Assembly: GCA_900551945.1 (NCBI GenBank)
Contig: URYE01000075.1
Span: forward strand, 1 to 13,684
DNA from: an uncultured Eubacterium sp.
GTDB taxonomy: Bacteria; Bacillota; Clostridia; Lachnospirales; Lachnospiraceae
Direction: 5' to 3'
Length of the DNA: 13,684 bases
In this document: positions 1 to 7,292 of the stretch, piece by piece
How positions within the stretch are numbered: the stretch's first letter is position 1
Layout of the letters: each line of letters opens with the position of its first letter
Notes under the pieces: generated by a model
The model's input: the letters and a program-made list of their open reading frames with translations, nothing else
What the model was told of the DNA's origin: nothing
Databases searched by the model: none
Position numbers and translations under genes: made by a program

Positions 1-194
1 TCTACTTCAGAACAACTGATGTTACTGGTGTTTGTGAACTTCCAGCTGGTACAGAAATGTGCATGCCTGGTGATAACGTAGAAATGACAGTTGAACTTAT
101 CCACAACGTAGCTATGGAGCAGGGTCTTCGTTTCGCTATTCGTGAAGGTGGACGTACAGTTGGTTCAGGTGCTGTTGCTACAATCATTGAATAA
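1..194 (+). CDS. tuf: Elongation factor Tu, C-terminal part (5' end outside window)
   Basis: Reading from base 3, 63 codons up to TAA at 192-194 give the third (beta-barrel) domain of EF-Tu. The recognisable blocks are [26 protein letters not shown] and [13 protein letters not shown], ending in ATIIE. EF-Tu is the GTPase that delivers aminoacyl-tRNA to the ribosome in the cytoplasm; this piece carries part of the tRNA- and EF-Ts-contacting surface, not the GTPase motifs. A strong hairpin terminator follows about 90 bases downstream, so tuf is the last gene of its unit. Identity is certain at family level; the start and any second tuf copy cannot be seen. Confidence 0.97.
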   Translation, partial: YFRTTDVTGVCELPAGTEMCMPGDNVEMTVELIHNVAMEQGLRFAIREGGRTVGSGAVATIIE

Positions 195-284
195 TTCTAA
201 TTTAGCTTATTAATTAGTAATTTATTTATAAATATATATAATATATTTTAATAGTGTTTTACACTAATAGTTCGGACGGTTGAG

Positions 285-321
285 AAAAAGCCATCTTCCA
301 TAATTGGAAGGTGGCTTTTTT
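285..321 (+). terminator. Rho-independent terminator of tuf
   Basis: A 16-base stem (285-300 with 305-320) with a TAAT loop and one G-T pair; the 3' arm runs into TTTTTT. It lies about 90 bases after the tuf stop codon. The A-run on the other side could also serve the minus-strand regulator gene that ends at 378. Confidence 0.93.
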
Positions 322-377
322 GAGTTTAGAACGAATTAATTATTAAGTTGTCAATGTGGCATAAAAAAATATTAAAT

Positions 378-953
378 TTAATTTTTATTGCCACTAATGA
401 CTGCTGGTACTGAAGTTTCAAGCATTACTGTGAAATATTCAACAAGCTGTTCTTTATTATACTTGTCTGGGTGTTGGAATAGATTGATTATCATTCCTGC
501 AATACCTTCTGTATAGAGATTACATAAGAAAAATCTAAAGTCGTCAGATATATTAGTATTCATCTTTATTTCTGTATCTTTTATAATTCTTTCTACTAGA
601 CCTATAAAGTCCTTATAAAAAAATCGTTTTAATTCATCTCGACCAACAGAGTCATAAATACAGTTTAAGAAGAAAGAATTTTTTTCAACATATTCTATTA
701 CAAAAAAGAATGCGTCTTTGCAGTCTACAGTTAAATCAAATTGCTTTACAACTTCTATAGCTTTCTGCTCTAACATCCATTTTAATAAATCATAAATATC
801 TTCAAAATGATAATAAAAAGTCTTTCTATTAATATTACAATGTCTAATCAATTCACTAACAGTTATTTTAGAAAAAGTTTTCTGCTTCATAAGTTCTTTT
901 AAAGAATTGCATAATGCAGTTTTTGTGCGTAAAGAGTTTTCTTCATGTGTCAT
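378..953 (-). CDS. TetR/AcrR-family transcriptional regulator
   Basis: Predicted 191-residue DNA-binding repressor. The N-terminal TetR helix-turn-helix spans about residues 8-55: KTALCNSLKELMKQ, then SKITVSELIRHCNINRKTFYYHF, with the RKTFYYHF recognition-helix signature. The rest is a helical ligand/dimerisation domain resembling the DhaS-like TetR subgroup. I chose ATG at 951-953 because GAGGT lies 7 bases upstream; an in-frame ATG at 995 would add 14 hydrophobic residues not typical of the family. The gene is divergent from the broken exporter gene at 1366, whose promoter carries a perfect palindrome (1302-1315), so it most likely represses that exporter and responds to a compound it exports. 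Family is clear; the ligand is unknown. The regulator looks intact although its presumed target gene is not. Confidence 0.9.
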   Translation of the reverse strand: MTHEENSLRTKTALCNSLKELMKQKTFSKITVSELIRHCNINRKTFYYHFEDIYDLLKWMLEQKAIEVVKQFDLTVDCKDAFFFVIEYVEKNSFFLNCIYDSVGRDELKRFFYKDFIGLVERIIKDTEIKMNTNISDDFRFFLCNLYTEGIAGMIINLFQHPDKYNKEQLVEYFTVMLETSVPAVISGNKN

Positions 954-1266
954 TGTAAATACCTCATACAATTTATATTTTAAAAACAGCATCAAAGAGC
1001 TGAAACTGTTGTAGAATTTTATATTTAATAAAATATGAGAAACTTTTATATAGCATTTCTCAAGTTATTGCGAATCGTCAAGGTAGGTTGCAAGTACAGA
1101 CTTTGGCTTGTTGTTCGCTTAAATAAAAATTTAATAATATCAAATAAGCTAATTATATTTACTTAATAGTTTTAACTAGATGTAAATGTTCTATTTAATT
1201 ATATAATATTAAGATTTGCCCGTCAAATACATATGATTTGTGTAAAATTACTCATTTGTTTGTTAA
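954..1266. other. Divergent intergenic region, regulator side
   Basis: No gene seen. This AT-rich stretch must contain the promoter of the TetR gene (minus strand), but I find no convincing -35/-10 pair. An imperfect dyad TGAGAAA/TTTCTCA (1036-1042 with 1056-1062) and an AACAG/CTGTT dyad near 987-1011 are possible autoregulatory sites; both are weak. Confidence 0.4.
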
Positions 1267-1294
1267 TTGATGGTGGTATGTAAATATTTATAAT
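1267..1294 (+). promoter_or_regulatory. Sigma-A-type promoter of the MMPL exporter gene
   Basis: TTGATG (1267-1272), 16-base spacer, TATAAT (1289-1294). Transcription would start near 1301, about 65 bases upstream of the ATG at 1366, which is preceded by GGAGAG at a 6-base spacing. Confidence 0.7.
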
Positions 1295-1301
1295 TATAGA
1301 A

Positions 1302-1315
1302 TACTGTATACAGTA
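1302..1315. promoter_or_regulatory. Palindromic operator, probable TetR site
   Basis: TACTGTATACAGTA is a perfect 14-base palindrome at the predicted transcription start of the exporter gene, where a bound repressor would block initiation. The divergent TetR-family gene (378-953) is the natural candidate to bind it. The palindrome is seen directly; the pairing with the regulator is inferred. Confidence 0.6.
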
Positions 1316-1365
1316 AAAAGCAAATAAATTTAGGAAAGCTTAGATTAAATAAAGGAGAGATTAAA

Positions 1366-2904
1366 ATGAAGAAGTTTTATGAAAAGGTTGTAAATCACCC
1401 TAAACTCATTATTACATTATTCGCAGTATTAGTTGTAGTTTCTGCGATATGTCAAAACTTTATTTATGTTGACTATGATATGAATGACTACTTACCAGAT
1501 GGAAGTGCTTCAACAGTAGCCATTGATGTTATGAATGAAGAATTTGACGGAGGAATACCTAATGCTAGAGTTATGGTGGAAAATGTGACGATAGCACAAG
1601 CACTTGAGTATAAGGAAAAAATCAAAGCAGTTGACGGAGTGACAGATGTTACATGGCTAGACGATGCCGCTTCAATACAACAACCGCTTGAAACATTAGA
1701 CAGTGACACAGTTGAGAATTATTACAAAGATAATTGTGCATTATTTACAGTAACTATAGAAGAAGAAAAAAGAATTAGTGCAGTTAATGATATAAGAGAA
1801 GTTATTGGTGATGAAAATGCAATGTCAGGAAGTGCAGTATCAACAGCAACAGCTACACAAAGTACCGTAAAAGAAATCTCTAAGATTGCCGTATTTGCAG
1901 TACTTTTTGTAATACTTGTACTTGTAATTACAACAACTTCTTGGCTTGAGCCATTAGTTGTAATGGTAGGACTTGGAGTTGCAATTATAATCAATGCAGG
2001 TTCAAACTTAATCTTTGGCGATATTTCATTCGTTACAAATGCGGCAGGAAATATACTTCAGCTTGCAGTATCATTTGATTACTCAGTGTTCTTATTACAC
2101 AGATTTATAGAATGTCGTAATAACAATGACAATGTAAAAGACGCAATGGTGGAAGCCCTTACAATGTCAACTTCATAAATTCTTTCAAGTGGACGTACCA
2201 CAGTAATCGGCTTTTTAGCATTATGTCTTATGCAGTTTAAGATAGGTCCAGACTTAGGTTTGGCACTTGCAAAAGGTATTGCAATAAGTCTTATCACAGT
2301 GTTTGTATTTATGCCAGTATTTATCTTAGCAATTTATAAATGGATAGATAAGACACAACACAGACCATTGTTACCATCATTTGCAGGCTTTGGGAAAATA
2401 GTTCAAAAGGTTATGTTTCCTATGGTTATAGTATTTGCAATTGTTATAGTTCCATCGTATCTTGCTTCTAACTCTAACAGCTTTTACTATGGTTCATCAA
2501 AATTATTTGGACTTAATACACAGCTTGGCAGAGATACACAAAAGATAGAAGATACATTTGGAAAGAGTGATAACTATGTACTTATAGTTCCAAAAGAAGA
2601 TAAAGAAACTCAAAAAGAATTATCAGATGAATTACACGACATTTCACAAGTAAAGAGCATAATCTCTTATGTTGATACAGTAGGTATGGAAATTCCTGAA
2701 AGTTATCTTGACAGTGAAACTTATTCAAAGTTGTGTTCAGATAAATATACGAGAATGGTTATTTCCGTAAATGCAGAATATGAGGGTGAAAAAACATTTG
2801 CACTTGTGCAGAATATAAGAAATATAGCTGAAAAACATTATCCAAATGAGTGGTATCTTGAAGGTGAAACAGTATCAACTTATGACCTGATGGATAGCAC
2901 AAAA
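1366..2904 (+). pseudogene. MMPL/RND-type membrane exporter, broken (nonsense codon and IS truncation)
   Basis: 513 codons of an MMPL-family (RND superfamily) transporter of the inner membrane. TM1 lies at about residues 13-34, an extracytoplasmic porter loop follows to about 170, and a helix cluster follows from about 172. The Asp-Tyr pair of the proton relay is D238-Y239 in LAVSFDYSVFLLHRF. Codon 271 (2176-2178) is TAA within TMSTS*ILSSGRTTVIGFLA; the same frame then continues with family-typical sequence (FKIGPDLGLALAKGIAIS), so a single-base change made the stop. The frame is intact to DLMDSTK at 2904 and then runs into the left end of IS copy 1. The second transmembrane half of the usual ~700 residues is absent. 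GGAGAG upstream supports the start. Nonfunctional as a full transporter; substrate unknown. A peptide restarting at ATG 2230 is conceivable but would lack half the protein. Confidence 0.88.
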
Positions 2905-2930
2905 TAATTAAATTAATGTGTATGTTTGCG

Positions 2931-2959
2931 TTGATTTTGTACACAATTGGTTGTATAAT
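2931..2959 (+). promoter_or_regulatory. tnpA promoter inside IS copy 1
   Basis: TTGATT (2931-2936), 17-base spacer, TATAAT (2954-2959). The probable tnpA start codon begins at 2966, so the transcript would be leaderless or nearly so. The same arrangement is kept in copy 2. Confidence 0.6.
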
Positions 2960-2965
2960 ATATGT

Positions 2966-3367
2966 ATGGAAAATAAATATAGACATACAAACACAACAGT
3001 ATCTTTGATAAATTATCATTTTTTATTTTGTCCTAGATACAGAAGAAAGATTTTTCTGATACCAAATGTTGAAGAACGATTTAAAGAACTGGTTGAAATA
3101 AAATGTAAGGAGTTAGAAATAGAAATCATCGCAATAGAATGCGATAAAGACTATACGCATATGTTCTTGAATTGTTTACCAACATTAAGTCCATCAGATA
3201 TTATGCAACAAATAAAAGGATATACAAGCAGAATACTTAGAAAAGAGTTTTCGCAACTATCTAAAATGCCTAGCTTATGGACGAGAAGTTATTTTGTTTC
3301 TACTGCTGGCAATGTATGTAGTGAAACTGTTAAAAAATATGTGGAAAATCAAAAGAAAAGATATTAA
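2966..3367 (+). CDS. tnpA: IS200/IS605 TnpA, Y1 HUH-type transposase (degenerate HUH)
   Basis: 133 residues, the usual length of the single-strand transposase that cuts and joins IS ends through a Tyr-DNA link. The family core is clear: INYHFLFCPRYRR near residues 15-27, IKGYTSRILRKEF near 83-95, LWTRSYFVSTAGNV near 104-117, and the catalytic Tyr125 with metal-binding Gln129 in KKYVENQ. The metal-binding HUH motif, normally H-hydrophobic-H after DKD/DTD, reads Y63-T64-H65 here (codon TAT at 3152-3154, one transition from CAT), so activity is doubtful. ATG 2966 is chosen because copy 2 has no longer in-frame start and the protein begins MEN-YR as in relatives; there is no Shine-Dalgarno sequence. 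It differs from copy 2 at residues 4, 7 and 20 (K, H, L here). Confidence 0.92.
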   Translation: MENKYRHTNTTVSLINYHFLFCPRYRRKIFLIPNVEERFKELVEIKCKELEIEIIAIECDKDYTHMFLNCLPTLSPSDIMQQIKGYTSRILRKEFSQLSKMPSLWTRSYFVSTAGNVCSETVKKYVENQKKRY

Positions 3368-3404
3368 GTAGAAAATAATATAATTAGAAAGTGTGGTGAG
3401 TATT

Positions 3405-4865
3405 GTGTCAAATTTTATTGTGGAATTTCCACTTAAAACGCAAAAATATCAAGAAGATATCTTGAATAGACGTTTTGAGATTGGAAGAAAAATCTATAAT
3501 TCGTTGGTTAATATAACTCAAAAACGTTATAAAGAAATGCTTAAGACAAAGAAATATAGAACTCTTATATCATCATTAACAGGTAATAAGAAAATAGATA
3601 AAGATATTTGGAAACAAATAAATAATATTCGTCAACAATATAGTATGACAGAATATTCATTTCACGAAGATGTTAAAGAAATGCAAAAGCATTTTAAAGA
3701 TAATATTGACTCATTCACTGCTCAAAAGATTGCAACGGCTTTATGGAAAGCTTATGATGAATTATTTTTTGGAAATGGTAAGAAAGTTTATTATAAAAGA
3801 TATAATGAATTAAATTCTCTTGAAGGTAAGTCAAATAAAACTGGTATAAGATTTATTGATGCTTTTCTTATTTGGAATGGATTAAAGGTTCCAGTTATTA
3901 TAGATTATAATAATCAGTATGAGTGTGAAGCTATAAGTTGTAAGATTTATTATAACAGGATTGTAAGAAAATATATTAAAAATAAATATAGGTTTTATAT
4001 ACAAATAGTTTTTAAAGGTAATCCACCAATAAAAGTTAATAATAAAACAGGTGAAGTAAAACATTGCATAGGAAATGGTGATGTAGGATTGGATATAGGA
4101 ACTAGAACAATTGCTATTTCTAGTAAATCAGATGTAAAAATGTTAGAACTTGCAGATAGAGTTCAAAATATTGAAAATCAAAAATTAAAATTACTTAGAA
4201 AACTTGATAGGTCAAGACGTAGTACCAATCAAGAAAATTATAATGAAGATGGAACTATTAAAAAGCAAGGAAACAAAAGAATAATTTGGAATAAATCAAA
4301 TCATTACATAAAATATCAAAATCAACTTAAAGAATTATATAGAAAGCAAGCCGATATAAGAAAATATCAGCATGAATGTTTAGCAAACTACATTATTTCT
4401 CTTGGAAATAATGTATATGTTGAAAAAATGAACTTTTCAGGACTCCAAAAATGTGCAAAAAATACTGAAAAGAATGACAAAGGAAAGTTCAAAAAGAAAA
4501 AACGTTTTGGAAAATCATTAGCTAATAAAGCACCAGCTATGTTATTGAAAATAATTAATAGAAAATTAAATTATTTTGGAGAAAAACTTATTGAAATAAA
4601 TACATTTGAAGCAAAAGCAAGTCAATTTAATCATTTTGATAAAACATATACAAAGAAAAGCTTATCGCAAAGGTGGAATGATTTTAATGGAATAAAGGTT
4701 CAAAGAGATATGTATAGTGCATTTTTAATAATGAATATAGGTGAAGATTTAAAGAGTTTTGATATTGATAAATGTAATGAAAGATTTGAAAATTTTTATA
4801 GACTTCATAATTTAGAAGTTAAACGCTTAATAGGACAGAAAAATTTAAGTAGTATTGGAATTTAA
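3405..4865 (+). CDS. tnpB: TnpB, RNA-guided RuvC endonuclease of the IS605 family
   Basis: 486 residues from GTG 3405; in-frame GTGs at 3393 and 3396 would add up to 4. I prefer 3405 because GGTGAG ends 4 bases before it. TnpB proteins are OMEGA nucleases that use an RNA from the element's right end to cut DNA and help keep the element in place. The RuvC triad is intact: Asp230 (GLDIGTRTIA), Glu340 (YVEKMNF) and Asp435 (VQRDMYSAFL). Between the last two, the CxxC...CxxC zinc finger of many TnpBs is absent and replaced by the KASQFNHF...KKSLSQRW block seen in a recognised TnpB subgroup. The Lys/Arg-rich stretch at about 350-375 probably binds nucleic acid. Starts 37 bases after tnpA; identical to copy 2. 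Confidence 0.93.
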   Translation: MSNFIVEFPLKTQKYQEDILNRRFEIGRKIYNSLVNITQKRYKEMLKTKKYRTLISSLTGNKKIDKDIWKQINNIRQQYSMTEYSFHEDVKEMQKHFKDNIDSFTAQKIATALWKAYDELFFGNGKKVYYKRYNELNSLEGKSNKTGIRFIDAFLIWNGLKVPVIIDYNNQYECEAISCKIYYNRIVRKYIKNKYRFYIQIVFKGNPPIKVNNKTGEVKHCIGNGDVGLDIGTRTIAISSKSDVKMLELADRVQNIENQKLKLLRKLDRSRRSTNQENYNEDGTIKKQGNKRIIWNKSNHYIKYQNQLKELYRKQADIRKYQHECLANYIISLGNNVYVEKMNFSGLQKCAKNTEKNDKGKFKKKKRFGKSLANKAPAMLLKIINRKLNYFGEKLIEINTFEAKASQFNHFDKTYTKKSLSQRWNDFNGIKVQRDMYSAFLIMNIGEDLKSFDIDKCNERFENFYRLHNLEVKRLIGQKNLSSIGI

Positions 4866-5035
4866 AAATAATAATAAATAGGTTTTGACACGAGCCGTAT
4901 ACTATCGTTAATGAATACAGTGGTATCTTTGGTAGTGAAAGTCTTATAGAAAATTATTAGTCTTATATGCTTTCGAGTATATTTGGAAGTGGTCGTATAT
5001 AAGAACCCAACGAGCTTTAGCCGTTGGAGTGTCAG
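4866..5035 (+). ncRNA. Predicted omega RNA scaffold and right end, IS copy 1
   Basis: Noncoding 170 bases between the tnpB stop and the right end, the place where IS605 elements encode the TnpB guide RNA (whose 5' part usually overlaps the tnpB 3' end). Seen structure: TCTTATAT (4961-4968) pairs with ATATAAGA (4996-5003), followed by the terminal hairpin CCAAC/GTTGG with loop pairing GC/GC (5007-5027). The direct repeat AGTCTTATA occurs near 4940 and 4959. The guide would be the flanking DNA starting at about 5036. Nine substitutions separate it from copy 2. Position and structure are seen; expression is inferred from the family. Confidence 0.55.
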
Positions 5036-5298
5036 AGGATGGAACTAACGAATTTTATGAAAATACTAAGGATATGGACACACAAGTTCAAGATACAATT
5101 GATGATATGTTAAGCTCAATTTCAGGAAGTGACTCAGATGTAGTATCATTCGTATCTGATAAGAATGAAAATGTAAAAGATGTTCAGTTCGTAATTAAAA
5201 CTACAGCTATTAAAAAAGCAGACCAAGAAGCCGTACAGGAAGATGAAGAAGTGGAAATGAACTTCTGGCAGAAGTTAGTTAATCTTTTCAAAAAGTAA
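5036..5298 (+). pseudogene. Orphan 3' end of a gene linked to the exporter locus
   Basis: About 87 codons open from the IS right end to TAA at 5296-5298. The peptide is acidic and helical (DGTNEFYENTKDMDTQVQ, then VVSFVSDKNENVKDVQFVIK), has a Glu-rich linker, and ends in an amphipathic FWQKLVNLFKK tail. It does not resemble the missing second half of an MMPL protein. It looks like the C-terminus of a long helical membrane-associated protein often encoded next to such exporters, but I cannot name it. The in-frame GTG at 5029 lies in the IS right-end hairpin without a ribosome binding site, so it is probably not translated. Because the exporter stops on the left of the IS and a different gene ends on the right, DNA between them appears to be deleted. 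Confidence 0.65.
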
Positions 5299-5355
5299 AT
5301 AAAGATGTGCTAATTTATGTAATCAAAATGCAATACAAAAAGTATAGAATTTAAA

Positions 5356-5446
5356 AGGGCTGTCACATTAACGAAAGTTTATACAAGATATAGCATTGTT
5401 TATTAATTAAATATCTTGTATAAAATTTTCCTAGTGTGACAGCTCT
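5356..5446. terminator. Long two-part hairpin, likely bidirectional terminator (or miniature repeat)
   Basis: Outer stem AGGGCTGTCACA (5356-5367) with TGTGACAGCTCT (5435-5446), 12 pairs including one G-T. Inner stem TTTATACAAGATAT (5378-5391) with ATATCTTGTATAAA (5411-5424), 14 perfect pairs, loop about 19 bases. It lies between the orphan gene tail and the convergent thrS end; a short T run follows on either strand (TATTTTG plus, TTTTAAA minus). The size and double-stem layout are unusual for a plain terminator and could indicate a small mobile inverted-repeat unit. Confidence 0.6.
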
Positions 5447-5484
5447 ATTTTGTTATCTAGTTAGTTGTAACTAATATAAAAATC

Positions 5485-7260
5485 TTATTCATTATGACCT
5501 TTAGTCTTAATTTCATTTACAAGTTTATCAACAAATTCATCAAGTGGTAAAGTTGTTGTCTTTTGTTCTCCATGTAATCTGAATGAAACTGTATTTGCGT
5601 CTTTCTCGTTGTTACCAAGTACAAGAAGGTAAGGAACTTTCTGTATCTGACCTTCACGCATACGGTAGCCAAGTTTTTCTGAACGGTCATCAATTTCAAC
5701 TCGAATATTTACAGCGTCAAGAGCTTCATATACTTTCTTAGCATAAGCTGATAATTCTTCATCGTTATCCTTAACTGGAAGAACTCTTGCTTGAACTGGA
5801 GCTAACCAAAGTGGAAGGTTACCCTTAGTTTCTTCAAGAATATAAGCCATAAATCTGTCAAGAGAACCAAGAATTGCTCTATGAAGAACAACAGGAGTTT
5901 TCTTTTCACCGTCTTTGTCAACATAAGTTAAGTTGAACTTAGCAGGAAGACAGAAGTCTAACTGACAAGTTGAAAGTGTGTATTCATTACCAACAGCAGG
6001 CTTAACATTAACATCGAGCTTAGGACCGTAGAATGCAGCTTCACCGATTTCTTCTGTGTATTCAATACCGATATCATTAAGAACTGTTCTAAGAGCATTT
6101 TCAGCCTTATCCCACATTTCATCGTCTTGATGATACTTTGTTGTATCCTTAGGGTCTCTAAGTGAAAGTACACAACGGTAATCTGTAATATTGAAGTCCT
6201 TATATGTGTTAAAGATAAGTTCAACAACATTTGCAAATTCTTGTTCAATTTGTTCTGGAGTAACGAAGATATGAGCGTCATTCTGACAGAAGTGACGACC
6301 TCGTTCGATACCCTTTAAAGTACCACTTGCTTCAAATCTAAAGTCGTGAGCAATTTCACCAATTCTCATTGGAAGGTCTTTGTATGAGTGCATTCTGTTA
6401 GCATAAATCATCATGTGATGAGGGCAGTTCATTGGTCTTAATACAAATGACTCGCCTTCAACTTCCATAGCTGGGAACATATTTTCCTTATAGTGGTCCC
6501 AGTGACCAGAAGTCTTGTAAAGATTAACTGTACCTACGCAAGGAGTCATAACGTGAAGATAGCCAAGCTTTCTTTCTTTTTCTTTGATGTAGTTTTCAAG
6601 TTCCTGCCATACTGTGTAGCCCTTTGGAAGAAACATTGGAAGACCACGACCAATAAGGTCATCAACCATGAATAACTGCATATCCTTACCAATTTTTCTG
6701 TGGTCACGTTCTTTAGCTTCTTCAAGAAGTTGTAAATGAGCTTCAAGTTCTTCTGCTGTTGGGAAACATACACCATAAATTCTTTGAAGTACTTTGTTGT
6801 TAGCATCACCTTTCCAGTATGCACCTGAGTGCTTGATTAACTTGAAGTTTCTACAAAGCTTAACATTGTCAACGTGAGGTCCACGACATAAATCAGTAAA
6901 ATCACCTTGGTCATAAACTGTGATATTTCCATCATCAAGGTCTGCTATAAGGTCGAGCTTGTATTCGTCATCTTTGAACATTTCAAGAGCTTCAGCCTTT
7001 GAAACTTCACGTCTTATAATCTTTTTGCCAGACTTTGCAACTTTTTTCATTTCTTTTTCGATAGCGGCGATATCTTCATCTCTAATTACTGCGTCACCGA
7101 GGTCGATATCATAGTAAAAGCCTTCTGCAACAACAGGTCCAACCCAGAACTTAGCCTGTGGATAAAGGTGCTTTACTGCTTGTGCCATTAAGTGAGCACA
7201 TGAGTGGTTAAGTGTGTTAAGATTTTCGTCTTCTCTAAAATCTACCATTTTAATCTCCAT
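5485..7260 (-). CDS. thrS: Threonyl-tRNA synthetase lacking the TGS domain
   Basis: 591 residues; charges tRNA-Thr with threonine in the cytoplasm (class II synthetase). The editing domain comes first: H19-SCA-H23 and LC125RGPH129. The class II catalytic core follows, with zinc ligands Cys279 (MNCPHH), His330 (NDAHIF) and His460 (VLHRAILGS), motif 2 around R308-F-E310 and motif 3 LHRAILGSLDRF. The C-terminal anticodon-binding domain starts about residue 485 (WLAPVQARVLPV). Typical ThrRS is ~640 residues with an N-terminal TGS domain; here that domain is missing and the protein starts at the editing domain, as in a known subset of clostridial enzymes. ATG 7260 has AAAGG upstream; ATG 7248, four codons in, has GGAG at 6 bases and is an alternative. 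Expression is controlled by the T-box leader. It lies between two direct IS copies. Confidence 0.98.
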   Translation of the reverse strand: MEIKMVDFREDENLNTLNHSCAHLMAQAVKHLYPQAKFWVGPVVAEGFYYDIDLGDAVIRDEDIAAIEKEMKKVAKSGKKIIRREVSKAEALEMFKDDEYKLDLIADLDDGNITVYDQGDFTDLCRGPHVDNVKLCRNFKLIKHSGAYWKGDANNKVLQRIYGVCFPTAEELEAHLQLLEEAKERDHRKIGKDMQLFMVDDLIGRGLPMFLPKGYTVWQELENYIKEKERKLGYLHVMTPCVGTVNLYKTSGHWDHYKENMFPAMEVEGESFVLRPMNCPHHMMIYANRMHSYKDLPMRIGEIAHDFRFEASGTLKGIERGRHFCQNDAHIFVTPEQIEQEFANVVELIFNTYKDFNITDYRCVLSLRDPKDTTKYHQDDEMWDKAENALRTVLNDIGIEYTEEIGEAAFYGPKLDVNVKPAVGNEYTLSTCQLDFCLPAKFNLTYVDKDGEKKTPVVLHRAILGSLDRFMAYILEETKGNLPLWLAPVQARVLPVKDNDEELSAYAKKVYEALDAVNIRVEIDDRSEKLGYRMREGQIQKVPYLLVLGNNEKDANTVSFRLHGEQKTTTLPLDEFVDKLVNEIKTKGHNE

Positions 7261-7292
7261 TTCTGCCTTTAAGGCGTTAAAATTTTAATGCT

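Larger units (their letters stand above)
2905..5035 (+). mobile_element. IS200/IS605-family element, copy 1 (tnpA + tnpB + right-end RNA)
   Basis: Element of about 2131 bases, delimited by comparison with copy 2 (7741-9871) at a constant offset of 4836 without gaps. The left boundary falls where the exporter frame stops matching its family (after codon DSTK) and where similarity to copy 2 begins; the outermost 26 bases match poorly, but both copies keep TAAT-N3-ATTA (2905-2915 here). The right end contains the hairpin CCAAC/GTTGG (5007-5011 with 5023-5027), and identity with copy 2 ends at 5035. No target duplication is expected for this family and none is seen. Exact ends are uncertain by several bases. 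It splits the exporter locus. Confidence 0.9.

Noticed and set aside
954..995. 14-residue N-terminal extension of the TetR regulator
   Set aside because: The ATG at 953 has GAGGT at a good distance, and the extension is hydrophobic and unlike TetR N-termini.
2176..2178. Recoded or read-through stop codon in the exporter gene
   Set aside because: TAA is not used for selenocysteine or pyrrolysine, no special structure follows, and the gene is truncated further on anyway.
2931..2935. TTGAT at both left ends as the insertion target (as in the ISDra2 group)
   Set aside because: Similarity between the copies continues upstream to about 2905/7741, and the exporter codons stop matching there, so TTGAT lies inside the element, where it serves better as a -35 box.
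5029..5298. An 89-codon gene starting at GTG 5029
   Set aside because: The start lies in the IS right-end hairpin with no ribosome binding site; the peptide reads as the C-terminal remnant of a longer protein.
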